Assembly (NCBI RefSeq): GCF_004362515.1
Contig: NZ_SNXU01000001.1
Coordinates: 4,278,001 to 4,342,000 of the forward strand
Origin: Actinokineospora alba
Lineage (GTDB): Bacteria > Actinomycetota > Actinomycetes > Mycobacteriales > Pseudonocardiaceae
Direction: 5' to 3'
Length of the DNA: 64,000 nt
The position numbers and the translations under genes were made by a program. The notes beneath the pieces are model-generated. The model worked only from the letters and a program-made list of their open reading frames with translations, was not told the origin of the DNA and made no database searches. Positions 30,396 to 38,323 of this stretch are shown in pieces. Every line of letters begins with the position of its first letter. The stretch's first letter is position 1.

Positions 30396-30926
30396 CTACC
30401 GGGGACCTCCAGGTAGGTCGAAGTACGCGGGCCCGACGTGGTCGGTCAGCCAGACACCGTTGGCGCTGACGTGGAAGACGTGGCCGTCGGCCGCCATCCG
30501 GGCCGCGTCGATCACCAGGATCACCGGCTTCCCTCGCCGGGCCCCGACCGTCACGGCGGTCTCGCGGGTGGCCGACAGGTGCACGTGGTGCCGGTTCATC
30601 GGCCGCAGCCCGTCCGCCTCGATCGACGGCAGCGCCGCCGCGACCGTCCCGTGGTAGAGCACGTCCGGCGGTGTGGCGGGCAGCAGACCGAGGTCGACGG
30701 GGACGCTGTGCCCCTGGCTGGCCCGGATCCGCGTCCCGGTCTCGTCGTAGGCGAAGCGCTGCTTGTTGTTCTCGGCCACGACGGCGTCGAGGGTTTCGCG
30801 GTCGACGCGCAGGGCGGCGAGGACGGCGGAGACGTCGGTCCAGCCCGCGGCGTCGAGGGTGAGGCCCAGGTGGGCCGGGTCGTGCCGCAGCGCCTTCGAC
30901 AGGCGCTTGGAGAGTTTGATGTCCAT
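30396..30926 (-). CDS. kptA: RNA 2'-phosphotransferase (Tpt1/KptA)
   Basis: The 176-aa protein has the KptA family hallmarks: KLSKRLSKALRHDPAHLGL with the Arg-His pair at residues 14-15, IRASQGHS near 68, LYHGT, and NRHHVHLSATRETAVTVGARRGKPV. The enzyme transfers an RNA 2'-phosphate to NAD, releasing ADP-ribose 1'',2''-cyclic phosphate. Its bacterial role is unclear because bacteria lack the tRNA splicing pathway. ATG 30926 is chosen over an in-frame start at 31028 since the conserved N-terminus begins there. It sits directly upstream of soxR. Confidence 0.93.
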   Translation of the reverse strand: MDIKLSKRLSKALRHDPAHLGLTLDAAGWTDVSAVLAALRVDRETLDAVVAENNKQRFAYDETGTRIRASQGHSVPVDLGLLPATPPDVLYHGTVAAALPSIEADGLRPMNRHHVHLSATRETAVTVGARRGKPVILVIDAARMAADGHVFHVSANGVWLTDHVGPAYFDLPGGPR

Positions 30927-30974
30927 AACGCCGTGTAGTGGATCACAGCGCCCGCGCCGATCGCCAGGAAGTTC

Positions 30975-31005
30975 TTGACCTCCAGTGAACTGGAAGTTGC
31001 ACGGT
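30975..31005 (+). promoter_or_regulatory. SoxR-type promoter for the split transketolase operon
   Basis: TTGACC (30975-30980) and CACGGT (31000-31005) are separated by 19 bp, the overlong spacer of MerR-family promoters. Immediately after the -35 is TCCAGT-GA-ACTGGA (30981-30994), a perfect 6-bp-arm dyad. CCTCCAGTGAACTGGAAG matches the E. coli soxS box I recall (CCTCAAGTTAACTTGAGG) at 14 of 18 positions, with the -35 in the same register. The -10 ends six bases before the ATG at 31012. Function inferred. Confidence 0.75.
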
Positions 31006-31011
31006 AGGGCC

Positions 31012-31686
31012 ATGACATCCGACACCACGCACCTGGCGCCGCTGTTCGCCAGGATGACCGGCGACGAGAAGCACGAGTGGGCCGCGGCCTCGACGCTCGA
31101 CGTGCTGTGGGTCCTCTACGACCGGGTGCTCGACGTCGCGCCCGACCGCGTCGACGACCCCGACCGTGACCGCTTCCTGCTCTCCAAAGGCCACGGCCCC
31201 ATGGCTTTCTACGCCGTCCTCGCGGACAAGGGCTTCATCGACGCGTCGATCTTGGACACCTGGACCGACTTCGGCTCCATCCTCGGCCAGCACCCCGACC
31301 GCACGCTCGTCCCCGGTGTCGAGATCGGCTCCGGCTCGCTGGGCCACGGCCTGCCGATCGCCGTCGGGCAGGCGTTCGGGCTGCGGGCTCAAGGTCGCTC
31401 GGCGCGCGTGTTCGTCCTTATCGGCGACGGTGAACTGGACGAGGGAAGCAACCACGAGGCCATCGCCGTCGCGGGCCGCCACGGTCTCGACCACCTCACC
31501 GTGATCGTGATCGACAACGACAACGCCGACCACGGCTGGCCGGGCGGCATCGCGGCGCGCTTCGCCGTGGAGAACTGGGCGACCGCCACGGTCGACGGCC
31601 GCGACCACGACGCCATCCACGCCGCACTCACCGCCGACCACCCCGGCAGGCCACTCGTCGTGGTCGCCGACGTCCGGAAGGGCTGA
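31012..31686 (+). CDS. Transketolase-like protein, N-terminal (TPP-binding) subunit
   Basis: The 224-aa product covers the TPP-pyrophosphate half of transketolase: LLSKGHGPMAFYAVLADKG, IGSGSLGHGLPIAVGQAFG, and the TPP/Mg motif GDGELDEGSNHEA...DNDNADHGWPGG. The partner half is the next gene, two nt downstream. Such split transketolases exchange two-carbon units between sugar phosphates or act in specialised pathways; the donor cannot be told. Start ATG 31012 sits six bases from the -10 of a SoxR-type promoter, suggesting a leaderless, oxidant-inducible transcript. Confidence 0.9.
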   Translation: MTSDTTHLAPLFARMTGDEKHEWAAASTLDVLWVLYDRVLDVAPDRVDDPDRDRFLLSKGHGPMAFYAVLADKGFIDASILDTWTDFGSILGQHPDRTLVPGVEIGSGSLGHGLPIAVGQAFGLRAQGRSARVFVLIGDGELDEGSNHEAIAVAGRHGLDHLTVIVIDNDNADHGWPGGIAARFAVENWATATVDGRDHDAIHAALTADHPGRPLVVVADVRKG

Positions 31687-31688
31687 CC

Positions 31689-32600
31689 ATGACCTCCGTC
31701 GACCTGCGCACCATGCGCGAGGCGTTCGCCGAGCACCTGACCGAGGCGCTCGACCAGGACCCGCGGGTGGCGCTGGTGCTCGCCGCGATCTCCCGAGGCC
31801 TGTTCGAGCGCCCGTCGCGCGACTACCCGGACCGGGTGGTCAACGTCGGCATCCGCGAACAGGCGATGATCGGCGTGGCGGGCGGCCTCGCCCTCACCGG
31901 GTTTCGCCCGGTCGTGCACACCTACGGCCCGTTCCTGGTCGAGCGCCCGTACGAGCAGCTCAAGCTCGACCTGGGCCACCAGGGCGTCGGCGCCGTGCTG
32001 GTCAGCGTCGGCGCGTCCTACGACAACCCGGCCATGGGCCGCACCCACCAGGCGCCCGCCGACGTCGCCCTGTTCGACACGCTGCCCGGCTGGACCGTGC
32101 ACGTCCCCGGCCACCCGGACGAGGTCGGTCCGCTGCTCGCAGGCGCCATCGCCGGCGACGACCGGGTCTACCTGCGGCTATCGGCCCGATCCAACGCCCG
32201 GCCGCTGCCGGTGACCGGCGAGTTCGTCCCGCTCAAGCACGGCAGCCTCGGCACTGTCGTCGCGGTCGGTCCGACCCTGGACAACGTGCTGGCCGCGACC
32301 GAGGGCGTGGACGTCTCGGTGCTCTACACCCCGACGATCCGCCCGTTCGACAGCGCGGGGCTGCGGGCGGCGGTCGACTCGACCGCGCCGAATGTGCTGG
32401 TCGTGGAGCCGTACCTGCGGGGGACCTCCGCCGCGCAGGTCGCCGACGCGCTCGCCGACGTGCCGCACCGGCAGCGGTCGATCGGCGTGCGGCGGGACCT
32501 GGAAGTGCACGCCTATGGGACACCGGAGCAGCACGACGAGATCCACGGGCTGGACGCCGCCGGGATCGCCAAGACCCTGAGGGAACTCCTCGGGTACTGA
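31689..32600 (+). CDS. Transketolase-like protein, C-terminal (PYR) subunit
   Basis: This 303-aa protein supplies the pyrimidine-binding half: VVNVGIREQAMIGVAGGLALTG contains the essential Glu that activates TPP, followed by VHTYGPFLVERPYEQLKLDLGHQ, SVGASYDNPAMGRTHQAPADVAL and a C-terminal transketolase domain (VEPYLRGTSAAQVADAL). Together with the preceding gene it forms a complete alpha/beta enzyme. Its placement between hisDCB and hisH is unrelated to histidine synthesis as far as I know. Confidence 0.9.
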   Translation: MTSVDLRTMREAFAEHLTEALDQDPRVALVLAAISRGLFERPSRDYPDRVVNVGIREQAMIGVAGGLALTGFRPVVHTYGPFLVERPYEQLKLDLGHQGVGAVLVSVGASYDNPAMGRTHQAPADVALFDTLPGWTVHVPGHPDEVGPLLAGAIAGDDRVYLRLSARSNARPLPVTGEFVPLKHGSLGTVVAVGPTLDNVLAATEGVDVSVLYTPTIRPFDSAGLRAAVDSTAPNVLVVEPYLRGTSAAQVADALADVPHRQRSIGVRRDLEVHAYGTPEQHDEIHGLDAAGIAKTLRELLGY

Positions 32601-32604
32601 GCGC

Positions 32605-32832
32605 TCAGACGTGCGCGGCGCGCGCGGGCACCGGCACGGGGTGCGGACTGGGAGCGTCGACGACCGGGGACGCGGGTCGCGCCGAGATGAGCGCACCCGC
32701 GATGCCGATCCAGAGGACGGCGAGTATGGCTGGCCACACCACCGACTCCGACATCGCCAGATAGGCGTCGACGATCGCGGCCAAGAACAGAATGACGGCC
32801 AAACCCCAGCGCACCCGGGTGTTGGTGGTCAT
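32605..32832 (-). CDS. Small membrane protein, unknown
   Basis: A 75-aa product with two hydrophobic segments (WGLAVILFLAAIVDAYLAM and VVWPAILAVLWIGIAGALI) and a Pro/Ala-rich tail. AGGAGG ends six bases before ATG 32832, an unusually strong site for this window. An in-frame extension to 32919 is unlikely. Convergent with the transketolase pair, divergent from hisH. No family recognised. Confidence 0.65.
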   Translation of the reverse strand: MTTNTRVRWGLAVILFLAAIVDAYLAMSESVVWPAILAVLWIGIAGALISARPASPVVDAPSPHPVPVPARAAHV

Positions 32833-32957
32833 TGTCGCCCTCCTCGGACTCCGGCCCCGACCTGGCCGTGACCTGCTAACTACCCACTTTCGAGTGAATT
32901 CACACGCCAGTTTGGTCACGGTTAGGTCACGCCCGTTCAGCGACTAGGCTGAACGGC

Positions 32958-33590
32958 GTGGCACGAGTCGTCGTACTTGATTACGGATCCGGAAACCTGC
33001 GCTCCGCTGAGCGAGCCCTGCGCCGCGTCGGCGCCGAGGTCGAGGTGACCGGTGACTTCCAGGCCGCCGTCGAGTGCGACGCGCTGGTCGTCCCCGGTGT
33101 CGGCGCCTACGCCGCCTGCATGGAGGGCCTGCGCGCCATCCGCGGCGAGCGGATCATCGGCCGCAGGCTCGCCGGTGGCAGGCCGGTGCTGGGGATCTGC
33201 GTCGGCATGCAGATCCTGTTCGACCGCGGCATCGAGCACGGCGTGGAGACCGAGGGCTGCGCCGAGTGGCCCGGGGTCGTCGACCGCCTCGACGCCCCGA
33301 TCGTGCCGCACATGGGCTGGAACACCGTGCGCGCGCCGGAGAAGTCGGTCCTGTTCGGCGGGATGGACCCGGCGACCCGGTTCTATTTCGTGCACTCCTA
33401 CGCGGCGCGCACCTGGGACCTGCACCCCGAGCCGCCGATGATCCCGCCGCTGGTCACCTGGGCGAACCACGGCGGCGACTTCGTCGCGGCGGCCGAGAAC
33501 GGCCCGCTGTCGGCCACCCAGTTCCACCCGGAGAAGTCCGGCGACGCGGGCGCGCAGCTGCTGGAGAACTGGCTCAAGGACGTCACCTGA
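32958..33590 (+). CDS. hisH: Imidazole glycerol phosphate synthase, glutaminase subunit
   Basis: The 210-aa class I glutamine amidotransferase supplies ammonia to HisF. It has [17 protein letters not shown] at the N-terminus, the nucleophile Cys in [14 protein letters not shown] near residue 79, HMGWNTV, YFVHSYA and the His/Glu pair in [12 protein letters not shown] near the end. GTG 32958 lies seven bases after TAGGCT (32945-32950), so a leaderless start is likely and block 2 of the his genes has its own promoter. Its TGA overlaps the next start. Confidence 0.97.
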   Translation: MARVVVLDYGSGNLRSAERALRRVGAEVEVTGDFQAAVECDALVVPGVGAYAACMEGLRAIRGERIIGRRLAGGRPVLGICVGMQILFDRGIEHGVETEGCAEWPGVVDRLDAPIVPHMGWNTVRAPEKSVLFGGMDPATRFYFVHSYAARTWDLHPEPPMIPPLVTWANHGGDFVAAAENGPLSATQFHPEKSGDAGAQLLENWLKDVT

Positions 33591-33823
33591 TGACCGCCCC
33601 GCGCAAGCGGCGCACCACGCCCGCCAGCAGACGCCGATCGACCACGGCGCGCAGGCGCAGGCGGTCGACCGCCACGACCCTCGGCGGAGCGGTCGGCGCC
33701 GCCCTCGCCGGGGTGTTGACCGCGCTGGTCGGCACCCTGCCGCTGTGGGTGTGGGCACTGCTCCTGGTGGTCGGCCTCGGCGTGGGCTACCTCATGCACC
33801 GCCGTGCGCACCCGGCCACATAG
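33590..33823 (+). CDS. Small Arg-rich membrane protein between hisH and hisA
   Basis: A 77-aa product with a very basic N-terminal third (RKRRTTPASRRRSTTARRRRR) and two hydrophobic helices (LGGAVGAALAGVLTALVG and LWVWALLLVVGLGVGYLM). ATG 33590 is fused to the hisH stop (TGATG). The TAG stop at 33821-33823 is also the first three bases of TAGGCT, the likely -10 of hisA. Interleaving with his genes is conserved-looking, but its role is unknown. Confidence 0.7.
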   Translation: MTAPRKRRTTPASRRRSTTARRRRRSTATTLGGAVGAALAGVLTALVGTLPLWVWALLLVVGLGVGYLMHRRAHPAT

Positions 33824-33826
33824 GCT
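33821..33826 (+). promoter_or_regulatory. -10 of hisA sharing a TAG stop codon
   Basis: TAGGCT is placed six bases before the hisA GTG at 33833. Its first three bases are the stop codon of the upstream small membrane protein. The same sharing is seen at 11195-11200 (after bsaP) and 30393-30398 on the minus strand (kptA/soxR). Confidence 0.6.
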
Positions 33827-33832
33827 GCTCCG

Positions 33833-34564
33833 GTGAGCTTCTACTTGCTACCCGCCGTCGACGTGGCCTACGGCCAGGCCGTCCGACTCGTCCAGGGTGC
33901 CGCGGGCACCGAGACCGACTACGGCTCCCCGCTGGACGCCGCCCTCGCGTGGCAGACCGACGGCGCCGAGTGGGTCCATCTGGTCGACCTCGACGCCGCC
34001 TTCGGGCGGGGCAGCAACCGCGACCTCATCGCCGAGGTCGTCGGCACTCTCGACGTGAAGGTCGAGCTGTCGGGCGGCATCCGCGACGACGACTCCCTGG
34101 CCGCCGCCCTGGCGACCGGCTGCGCCCGGGTGAACCTGGGCACCGCGGCGCTGGAAGACCCCACCTGGTGCGCCAAGGCGATCGCCGAGCACGGCGAGAA
34201 GGTCGCGGTCGGCCTGGACGTGCGCATCACCGACGGCGTCCACCGGGTCGCGGCCCGCGGCTGGACCACCGACGGCGGCGAGCTGTGGGACGTCCTGGAG
34301 CGTCTGGACAAGGACGGCTGCTCGCGTTACGTGGTGACCGATGTGAGCAAGGACGGCACCCTCGAGGGCCCGAACCTGAAGCTGCTCAGCGACGTCTGCG
34401 CCCGCACCGACGCCCCGGTGATCGCCTCCGGCGGAGTGTCCAGTGTGGACGACCTGATCGCGCTCGCGGGCCTGGCGGGAATCGGCGTCGAAGGCGCCAT
34501 CGTCGGAAAAGCCTTGTACAACGGCAACTTCACCCTGCCTGAGGCGATTTCCGCTCTTCGTTGA
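33833..34564 (+). CDS. priA: Phosphoribosyl isomerase A (HisA; probably also TrpF activity)
   Basis: The 243-aa (beta/alpha)8 isomerase has [18 protein letters not shown] with the first catalytic Asp at residue 9, [46 protein letters not shown], and [14 protein letters not shown] with the second catalytic Asp. The [10 protein letters not shown] region is characteristic of actinobacterial PriA, which performs both the HisA and the TrpF reactions. The trp cluster in this window indeed lacks trpF. GTG 33833 is probably leaderless. Confidence 0.94.
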   Translation: MSFYLLPAVDVAYGQAVRLVQGAAGTETDYGSPLDAALAWQTDGAEWVHLVDLDAAFGRGSNRDLIAEVVGTLDVKVELSGGIRDDDSLAAALATGCARVNLGTAALEDPTWCAKAIAEHGEKVAVGLDVRITDGVHRVAARGWTTDGGELWDVLERLDKDGCSRYVVTDVSKDGTLEGPNLKLLSDVCARTDAPVIASGGVSSVDDLIALAGLAGIGVEGAIVGKALYNGNFTLPEAISALR

Positions 34565-34580
34565 CGAAGGCGAAATAGCC

Positions 34581-34973
34581 TCAGGCAGGCGCGTCCACGG
34601 TGATCTCGACGCCGATGGTGCCCTCGGAGCCGCGGCGCAGCCTGCTGCCGAGCATGGTGATCCGGCCGACCAGCCCGTACTTGCTCTGGATCAGCGACCG
34701 GGCCCGGTCGGACCCGTCGGCGTCGAGGATGCGGGCTTGGCCCTCGAAGGTGTCGCCGAGGGGTTTGCCGCCGAAGTCGCACTCGGCGAGTTGGACGCGG
34801 CCGTTGTTGCGGATGCGCTTGACCTTGCCCGAGTCGGTGACGGTCCAGAAGTAGAGGGCCTCACCGTCGCGCGCGATCCAGACCGGGGTGGGGACCGCGG
34901 TGCCGTCGCGCTTGAAGGTGGTGACGAGGAGGTATTTGCCGTCGCCGAGTCGGGTCAGCCCGTCCGATGCCAT
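34581..34973 (-). CDS. PPOX-class flavin/F420-binding protein
   Basis: The 130-aa split-barrel protein reads LTRLGDGKYLLVTTFKRDGTAVPTPVWIARDGEALYFWT, then KVKRIRNNGRVQLAECDFGGKPLGDTFEGQARIL, the pattern of actinobacterial PPOX-family (pyridoxamine-oxidase-like) F420-dependent proteins. Cofactor and substrate are inferred from family only. ATG 34973 has TACTGT (34980-34985) six bases upstream and no Shine-Dalgarno. A longer in-frame reading to 35084 is not supported. Convergent with hisA. Confidence 0.85.
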   Translation of the reverse strand: MASDGLTRLGDGKYLLVTTFKRDGTAVPTPVWIARDGEALYFWTVTDSGKVKRIRNNGRVQLAECDFGGKPLGDTFEGQARILDADGSDRARSLIQSKYGLVGRITMLGSRLRRGSEGTIGVEITVDAPA

Positions 34974-35132
34974 GGGGGGACAGTACTCGGATATCCGTGG
35001 TGACAACCCATTCGGGCACGGCGGCGGATGGGGCACGAACTTTCTCGCGGGCCATTCGTCGGCGTAAGTTACCGGCAAGTTCATCCGAATAGTGGGTGTG
35101 ACACTTCATGTCGAGGTGTACCACTTGTAGGC

Positions 35133-36770
35133 GTGACTCCCACCACGTCCTTCGACCGTCGCGCCTTCCTCCGCACCTCCGCGGTGGCCGGTGGCGCCCT
35201 GCTCATCCCGGCCGCGTTGGCTTCCCCGGCCGACGCGGCGGCCGTGCCGCAGTTCGCGCACGGCGTCGCCTCCGGTGATCCCTTACCCGACGGTGTCCTG
35301 CTGTGGACCCGTGTCACGCCCACTCCCGACGCGACTCCGGGCTCCGGCTCCGGCCCGGACGTCGAGGTGCGCTGGGACGTGGCCACCGACCCGGCGTTCA
35401 CCAACATCGTCCAGTCCGGCGCCGCCGCCACCGGACCCGCGCGCGATCACACGGTCAAGATCGAGGCCGGGGGACTGGCTTCGGCGACCGTGTACTACTA
35501 CCGGTTCACCCTCGACGGCGTCGCCTCGGCCACCGGTCGCACTCGCACGGCCCCGGCTGTGGACGCCGACGTGAGCAAGCTCCGCCTCGGCCAGGTGTCC
35601 TGTTCGAACTGGCAGGCGGGCTACTTCTCCGCCTACCGCCACCTCGCGGCGCGCACCGACCTCGACGGCGTCCTGCACGTCGGTGACTACCTCTACGAGT
35701 ACCAGGTGGGCGGTTTCGGGGCCGGTGGCGTGACCGTGCGCCCGCACGTGCCCGCCCACGAGATGCTCTCCCTCGCCGACTACCGCCGCCGCCACGCCCA
35801 GTACAAGACCGACCCCGATCTCCAGGCGCTGCATGCCGCCCAGCCCTGGTTCATCACCTGGGACGACCACGAGTACGCCAACGACACCTGGTCCGGCGGC
35901 GCGGGCAATCACCAGCCGAACGAAGGCGACTGGAACGCGCGCAAGGCCGCCGCGCGGCAGGCGTACTTCGAGTGGATGCCGGTGCGCCAGGGGCCGGGCG
36001 GCCAGATCTACCGCCGGTTCCGGTGGGGGCGGCTCGCCGAGCTGTCCCTGCTCGACCTGCGCAGCTACCGCTCGCTGCAGACCACGCCGTCCTCCGGCGA
36101 CCCGCACGACCCGGCCCGCACGATCACCGGCGACCCGCAGATGGCGTGGCTCAAGTCCGGACTGTCGGGCACCGACGCGACGTGGAAGCTCGTCGGAAAC
36201 TCGGTGATGATCACGCCTATCGCGGTGGGCAACGTCGAGGCGCGGTTCCTCGAAGCGCTCGGCAGCCTGCTCGGGCTGCCGATCGGCGGCGTCGCGGCCA
36301 ACGCCGACGCCTGGGACGGCTACACCGCCGACCGCCAGGAACTGTTGGGGCACCTCAAGGACAACCGGGTCAAGAACACCGTCTTCCTCACCGGCGACAT
36401 CCACTCGTCGTGGGGCGCGGACGTGCCGATCGACCGCTCCAGCTACTGGTGGAACGGCAACAGCGTGGCCACCGAGTTCGTCACGACCTCGGTGACCAGC
36501 GACAACATCGACGACATCCTCAAGATCCCCGCGCGAACCGGGTCCGTGGTCGCGGAAACCGCGCTGTACGCGGGGAACTGGCACCTCAAGTACATCGAGC
36601 TGGACTCGCACGGCTACTCGGTGGTCGACGTGAACCCACAGCGGGTCCAGATGGACTGGTACTACATCACCGACCGGCTCAGCCCGACCTCCGGCGCGCG
36701 GCACGCCAAGTCGCTGGCCACGCCGGTCGGCACGCAGAAGGTCAGGGCCGCGGGTTCGCCCGTCGCCTAG
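35133..36770 (+). CDS. PhoD-like alkaline phosphatase, Tat-exported
   Basis: The 545-aa protein starts with a twin-arginine signal (FDRRAFLRTSAVAGGALL, then an Ala-rich cleavage region ASPADA). It is followed by a Fn-like N-terminal domain (GVASGDPLPDGVLLWTRVTP) and a metallophosphatase domain with VGDYLYEY, WDDHEYANDTWSGG and TGDIHSSW metal-ligand motifs. This is PhoD, a Ca/Fe phosphodiesterase/phosphomonoesterase for extracellular phosphate release. GTG 35133 puts the RR at residues 9-10; the frame is open further up. No obvious PHO box was identified. Confidence 0.93.
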   Translation: MTPTTSFDRRAFLRTSAVAGGALLIPAALASPADAAAVPQFAHGVASGDPLPDGVLLWTRVTPTPDATPGSGSGPDVEVRWDVATDPAFTNIVQSGAAATGPARDHTVKIEAGGLASATVYYYRFTLDGVASATGRTRTAPAVDADVSKLRLGQVSCSNWQAGYFSAYRHLAARTDLDGVLHVGDYLYEYQVGGFGAGGVTVRPHVPAHEMLSLADYRRRHAQYKTDPDLQALHAAQPWFITWDDHEYANDTWSGGAGNHQPNEGDWNARKAAARQAYFEWMPVRQGPGGQIYRRFRWGRLAELSLLDLRSYRSLQTTPSSGDPHDPARTITGDPQMAWLKSGLSGTDATWKLVGNSVMITPIAVGNVEARFLEALGSLLGLPIGGVAANADAWDGYTADRQELLGHLKDNRVKNTVFLTGDIHSSWGADVPIDRSSYWWNGNSVATEFVTTSVTSDNIDDILKIPARTGSVVAETALYAGNWHLKYIELDSHGYSVVDVNPQRVQMDWYYITDRLSPTSGARHAKSLATPVGTQKVRAAGSPVA

Positions 36771-36773
36771 CGC

Positions 36774-37508
36774 TCACGGGGTGCGGCGGCGCAGGGTCGC
36801 CGCACCCAGGACCACGGCGAGCACCACGCAGGCCCCGACGACCACCAGGTTGCGCAGCAGCGTCAGATCCACTTCGGCGGACCTGGTGACCTGGGTCAGG
36901 GCGTCGACGGCGTAGGACAGCGGCATCACGTCGGACAGCGCGTTGAGCACCCAGCCCATGCTGTCGCGCGGCTGCAGCAGCCCGCACAGCAGGAACTGCG
37001 GCAGCACGAACAGCGGCATGAACTGGATCGCCTGGAACTCGCTCGTGGCGAACGCGCTGACCAGCAGTCCCAGCGCCATGCCCAGCAGCGCGTCGAGCAC
37101 CGCGATCAGCAGCAATGTCCACACCGAACCGGCGACGTCGAGTCCCAGCCACAGCACGGAGACGCCGGTGGCGATGCCCACTTGGCACACCGCGATGCCG
37201 CCGAAAGCGATGGCGTAGCCCAGGATCAGGTCGAGTTTGGCCATCGGCATCGTCATCAGCCGCTCGAGCGTGGCCGTGGTGCGCTCGCGCAGGGTCGTGA
37301 CCGAGGCGATCAGGAACATGATCACGAACGGGAACACGCCGAGCAGCGCGGGCGCGATCCGGCTGAACACCAGCTCGTCGTTGAACACGAACCGCAGCAG
37401 CGTCATCAGCAGGGTGGGAACAAGCAGCAGCATCGCGATGGTGCGCGGGTCGTGCCGCAACTGGGTCAGGATGCGTCGCGCTGTGGCCAGGGTGATCGTC
37501 GCGTTCAC
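36774..37508 (-). CDS. ABC-2 type transporter permease
   Basis: A 244-aa six-helix permease with ARRILTQLRHDPRTIAMLLLVPTLLM at the N-terminus and FVLPQFLLCGLLQPRDSMGWVLNALSDVMPLSYAVDAL near the C-terminus, typical of ABC-2 (DrrB/YadH-like) exporters. GTG 37508 overlaps the ATPase stop (GTGA). The pair exports an unknown compound, often a drug, lipid or polyketide in this class. It converges on phoD with 3 nt between. Confidence 0.93.
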   Translation of the reverse strand: MNATITLATARRILTQLRHDPRTIAMLLLVPTLLMTLLRFVFNDELVFSRIAPALLGVFPFVIMFLIASVTTLRERTTATLERLMTMPMAKLDLILGYAIAFGGIAVCQVGIATGVSVLWLGLDVAGSVWTLLLIAVLDALLGMALGLLVSAFATSEFQAIQFMPLFVLPQFLLCGLLQPRDSMGWVLNALSDVMPLSYAVDALTQVTRSAEVDLTLLRNLVVVGACVVLAVVLGAATLRRRTP

Positions 37509-38224
37509 GCCGCCTCCCTCGATCGCACCAGGTGCAGGAACGCCTGCTCCAGGTCGTGTTTGCCGGTGTCGACGCGCAAACCTTCCGGGGTGTCGTCGGC
37601 GAGGATGATTCCCTCGCGCATCAGCAGCAGCCGCTCGCAGCGGGCGGCCTCGTCCATCACGTGGCTCGACACCAGCAGCGTGGTGCCCGCCAGGGCGAGC
37701 CTGCCGAACAGTGACCACAGGTCGTCGCGCAGGACCGGGTCCAGGCCGACGGTGGGCTCGTCGAGCACCAGCAGCTCCGGCTCGCCGAGCAGCGCGACCG
37801 CCAGGCTGGCCCGGCTGCGCTGGCCGCCGGAGAGCTTGCCGACGAGCTGGTTCTTCTGACCGCCGAGGTCGACGTCGGCGATCACCCGGTCCACATCGGA
37901 CGCGGGCGCTTTCAGCACGGAAGCGAAGTAGCGCAAGCATTCCGCCACCGTCAGGTCGGCGTACACGGCCGGGTTCTGGGTCGCGTAGCCGACCCGGTCG
38001 CGCAGCTTGGGGTCGCCCGCGGGCAAGCCGAGCACGGTCACCTCGCCCGCCTCGACGATCTGCGCGCCGACGATCGCGCGCATCAACGTCGTCTTGCCAC
38101 ACCCGCTGGGGCCGAGCAGACCGGTGACCGATCCGCGGGGCACCTCGAACCCGACCTCGCGCAGCACCTCCAGACCGCCGCGGCGGACCCGCAAGCCGCG
38201 TACCAGCACCGCAGAATTAGTCAT
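37505..38224 (-). CDS. ABC transporter ATP-binding protein (DrrA-like)
   Basis: The 239-aa ATPase has Walker A GPSGCGKTT near residue 40, Q-loop YATQNPAVYADL, signature LSGGQRSRASLAVALL near 133, Walker B LLVLDEPTVGLDP and the switch His in LVSSHVMDEA. It is coupled to the permease gene. The start codon lies in the middle of a 28-bp perfect inverted repeat, and CAGAAT occurs seven bases upstream as a weak leaderless -10. An in-frame extension to 38881 would run through the divergent gene and is rejected. Confidence 0.94.
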   Translation of the reverse strand: MTNSAVLVRGLRVRRGGLEVLREVGFEVPRGSVTGLLGPSGCGKTTLMRAIVGAQIVEAGEVTVLGLPAGDPKLRDRVGYATQNPAVYADLTVAECLRYFASVLKAPASDVDRVIADVDLGGQKNQLVGKLSGGQRSRASLAVALLGEPELLVLDEPTVGLDPVLRDDLWSLFGRLALAGTTLLVSSHVMDEAARCERLLLMREGIILADDTPEGLRVDTGKHDLEQAFLHLVRSREAA

Positions 38225-38238
38225 GCGTTTAATTCTGC
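38211..38238. promoter_or_regulatory. 28-bp dyad spanning the ABC exporter start codon
   Basis: GCAGAATTA (38211-38219) and TAATTCTGC (38230-38238) are perfect 9-bp arms around a 10-base spacer that contains the exporter's ATG. The distal arm includes CAGAAT, a possible -10. It could be an operator for a repressor or an RNA hairpin over the start codon. Confidence 0.65.
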
Positions 38239-38323
38239 GCCCGTGGAGTTCGCCCGTCAAGAGGTACGCACGGGACTGTTCGAGTCGTACGGTGATCACG
38301 CCAACGCACCACCCGGAGGTCCG

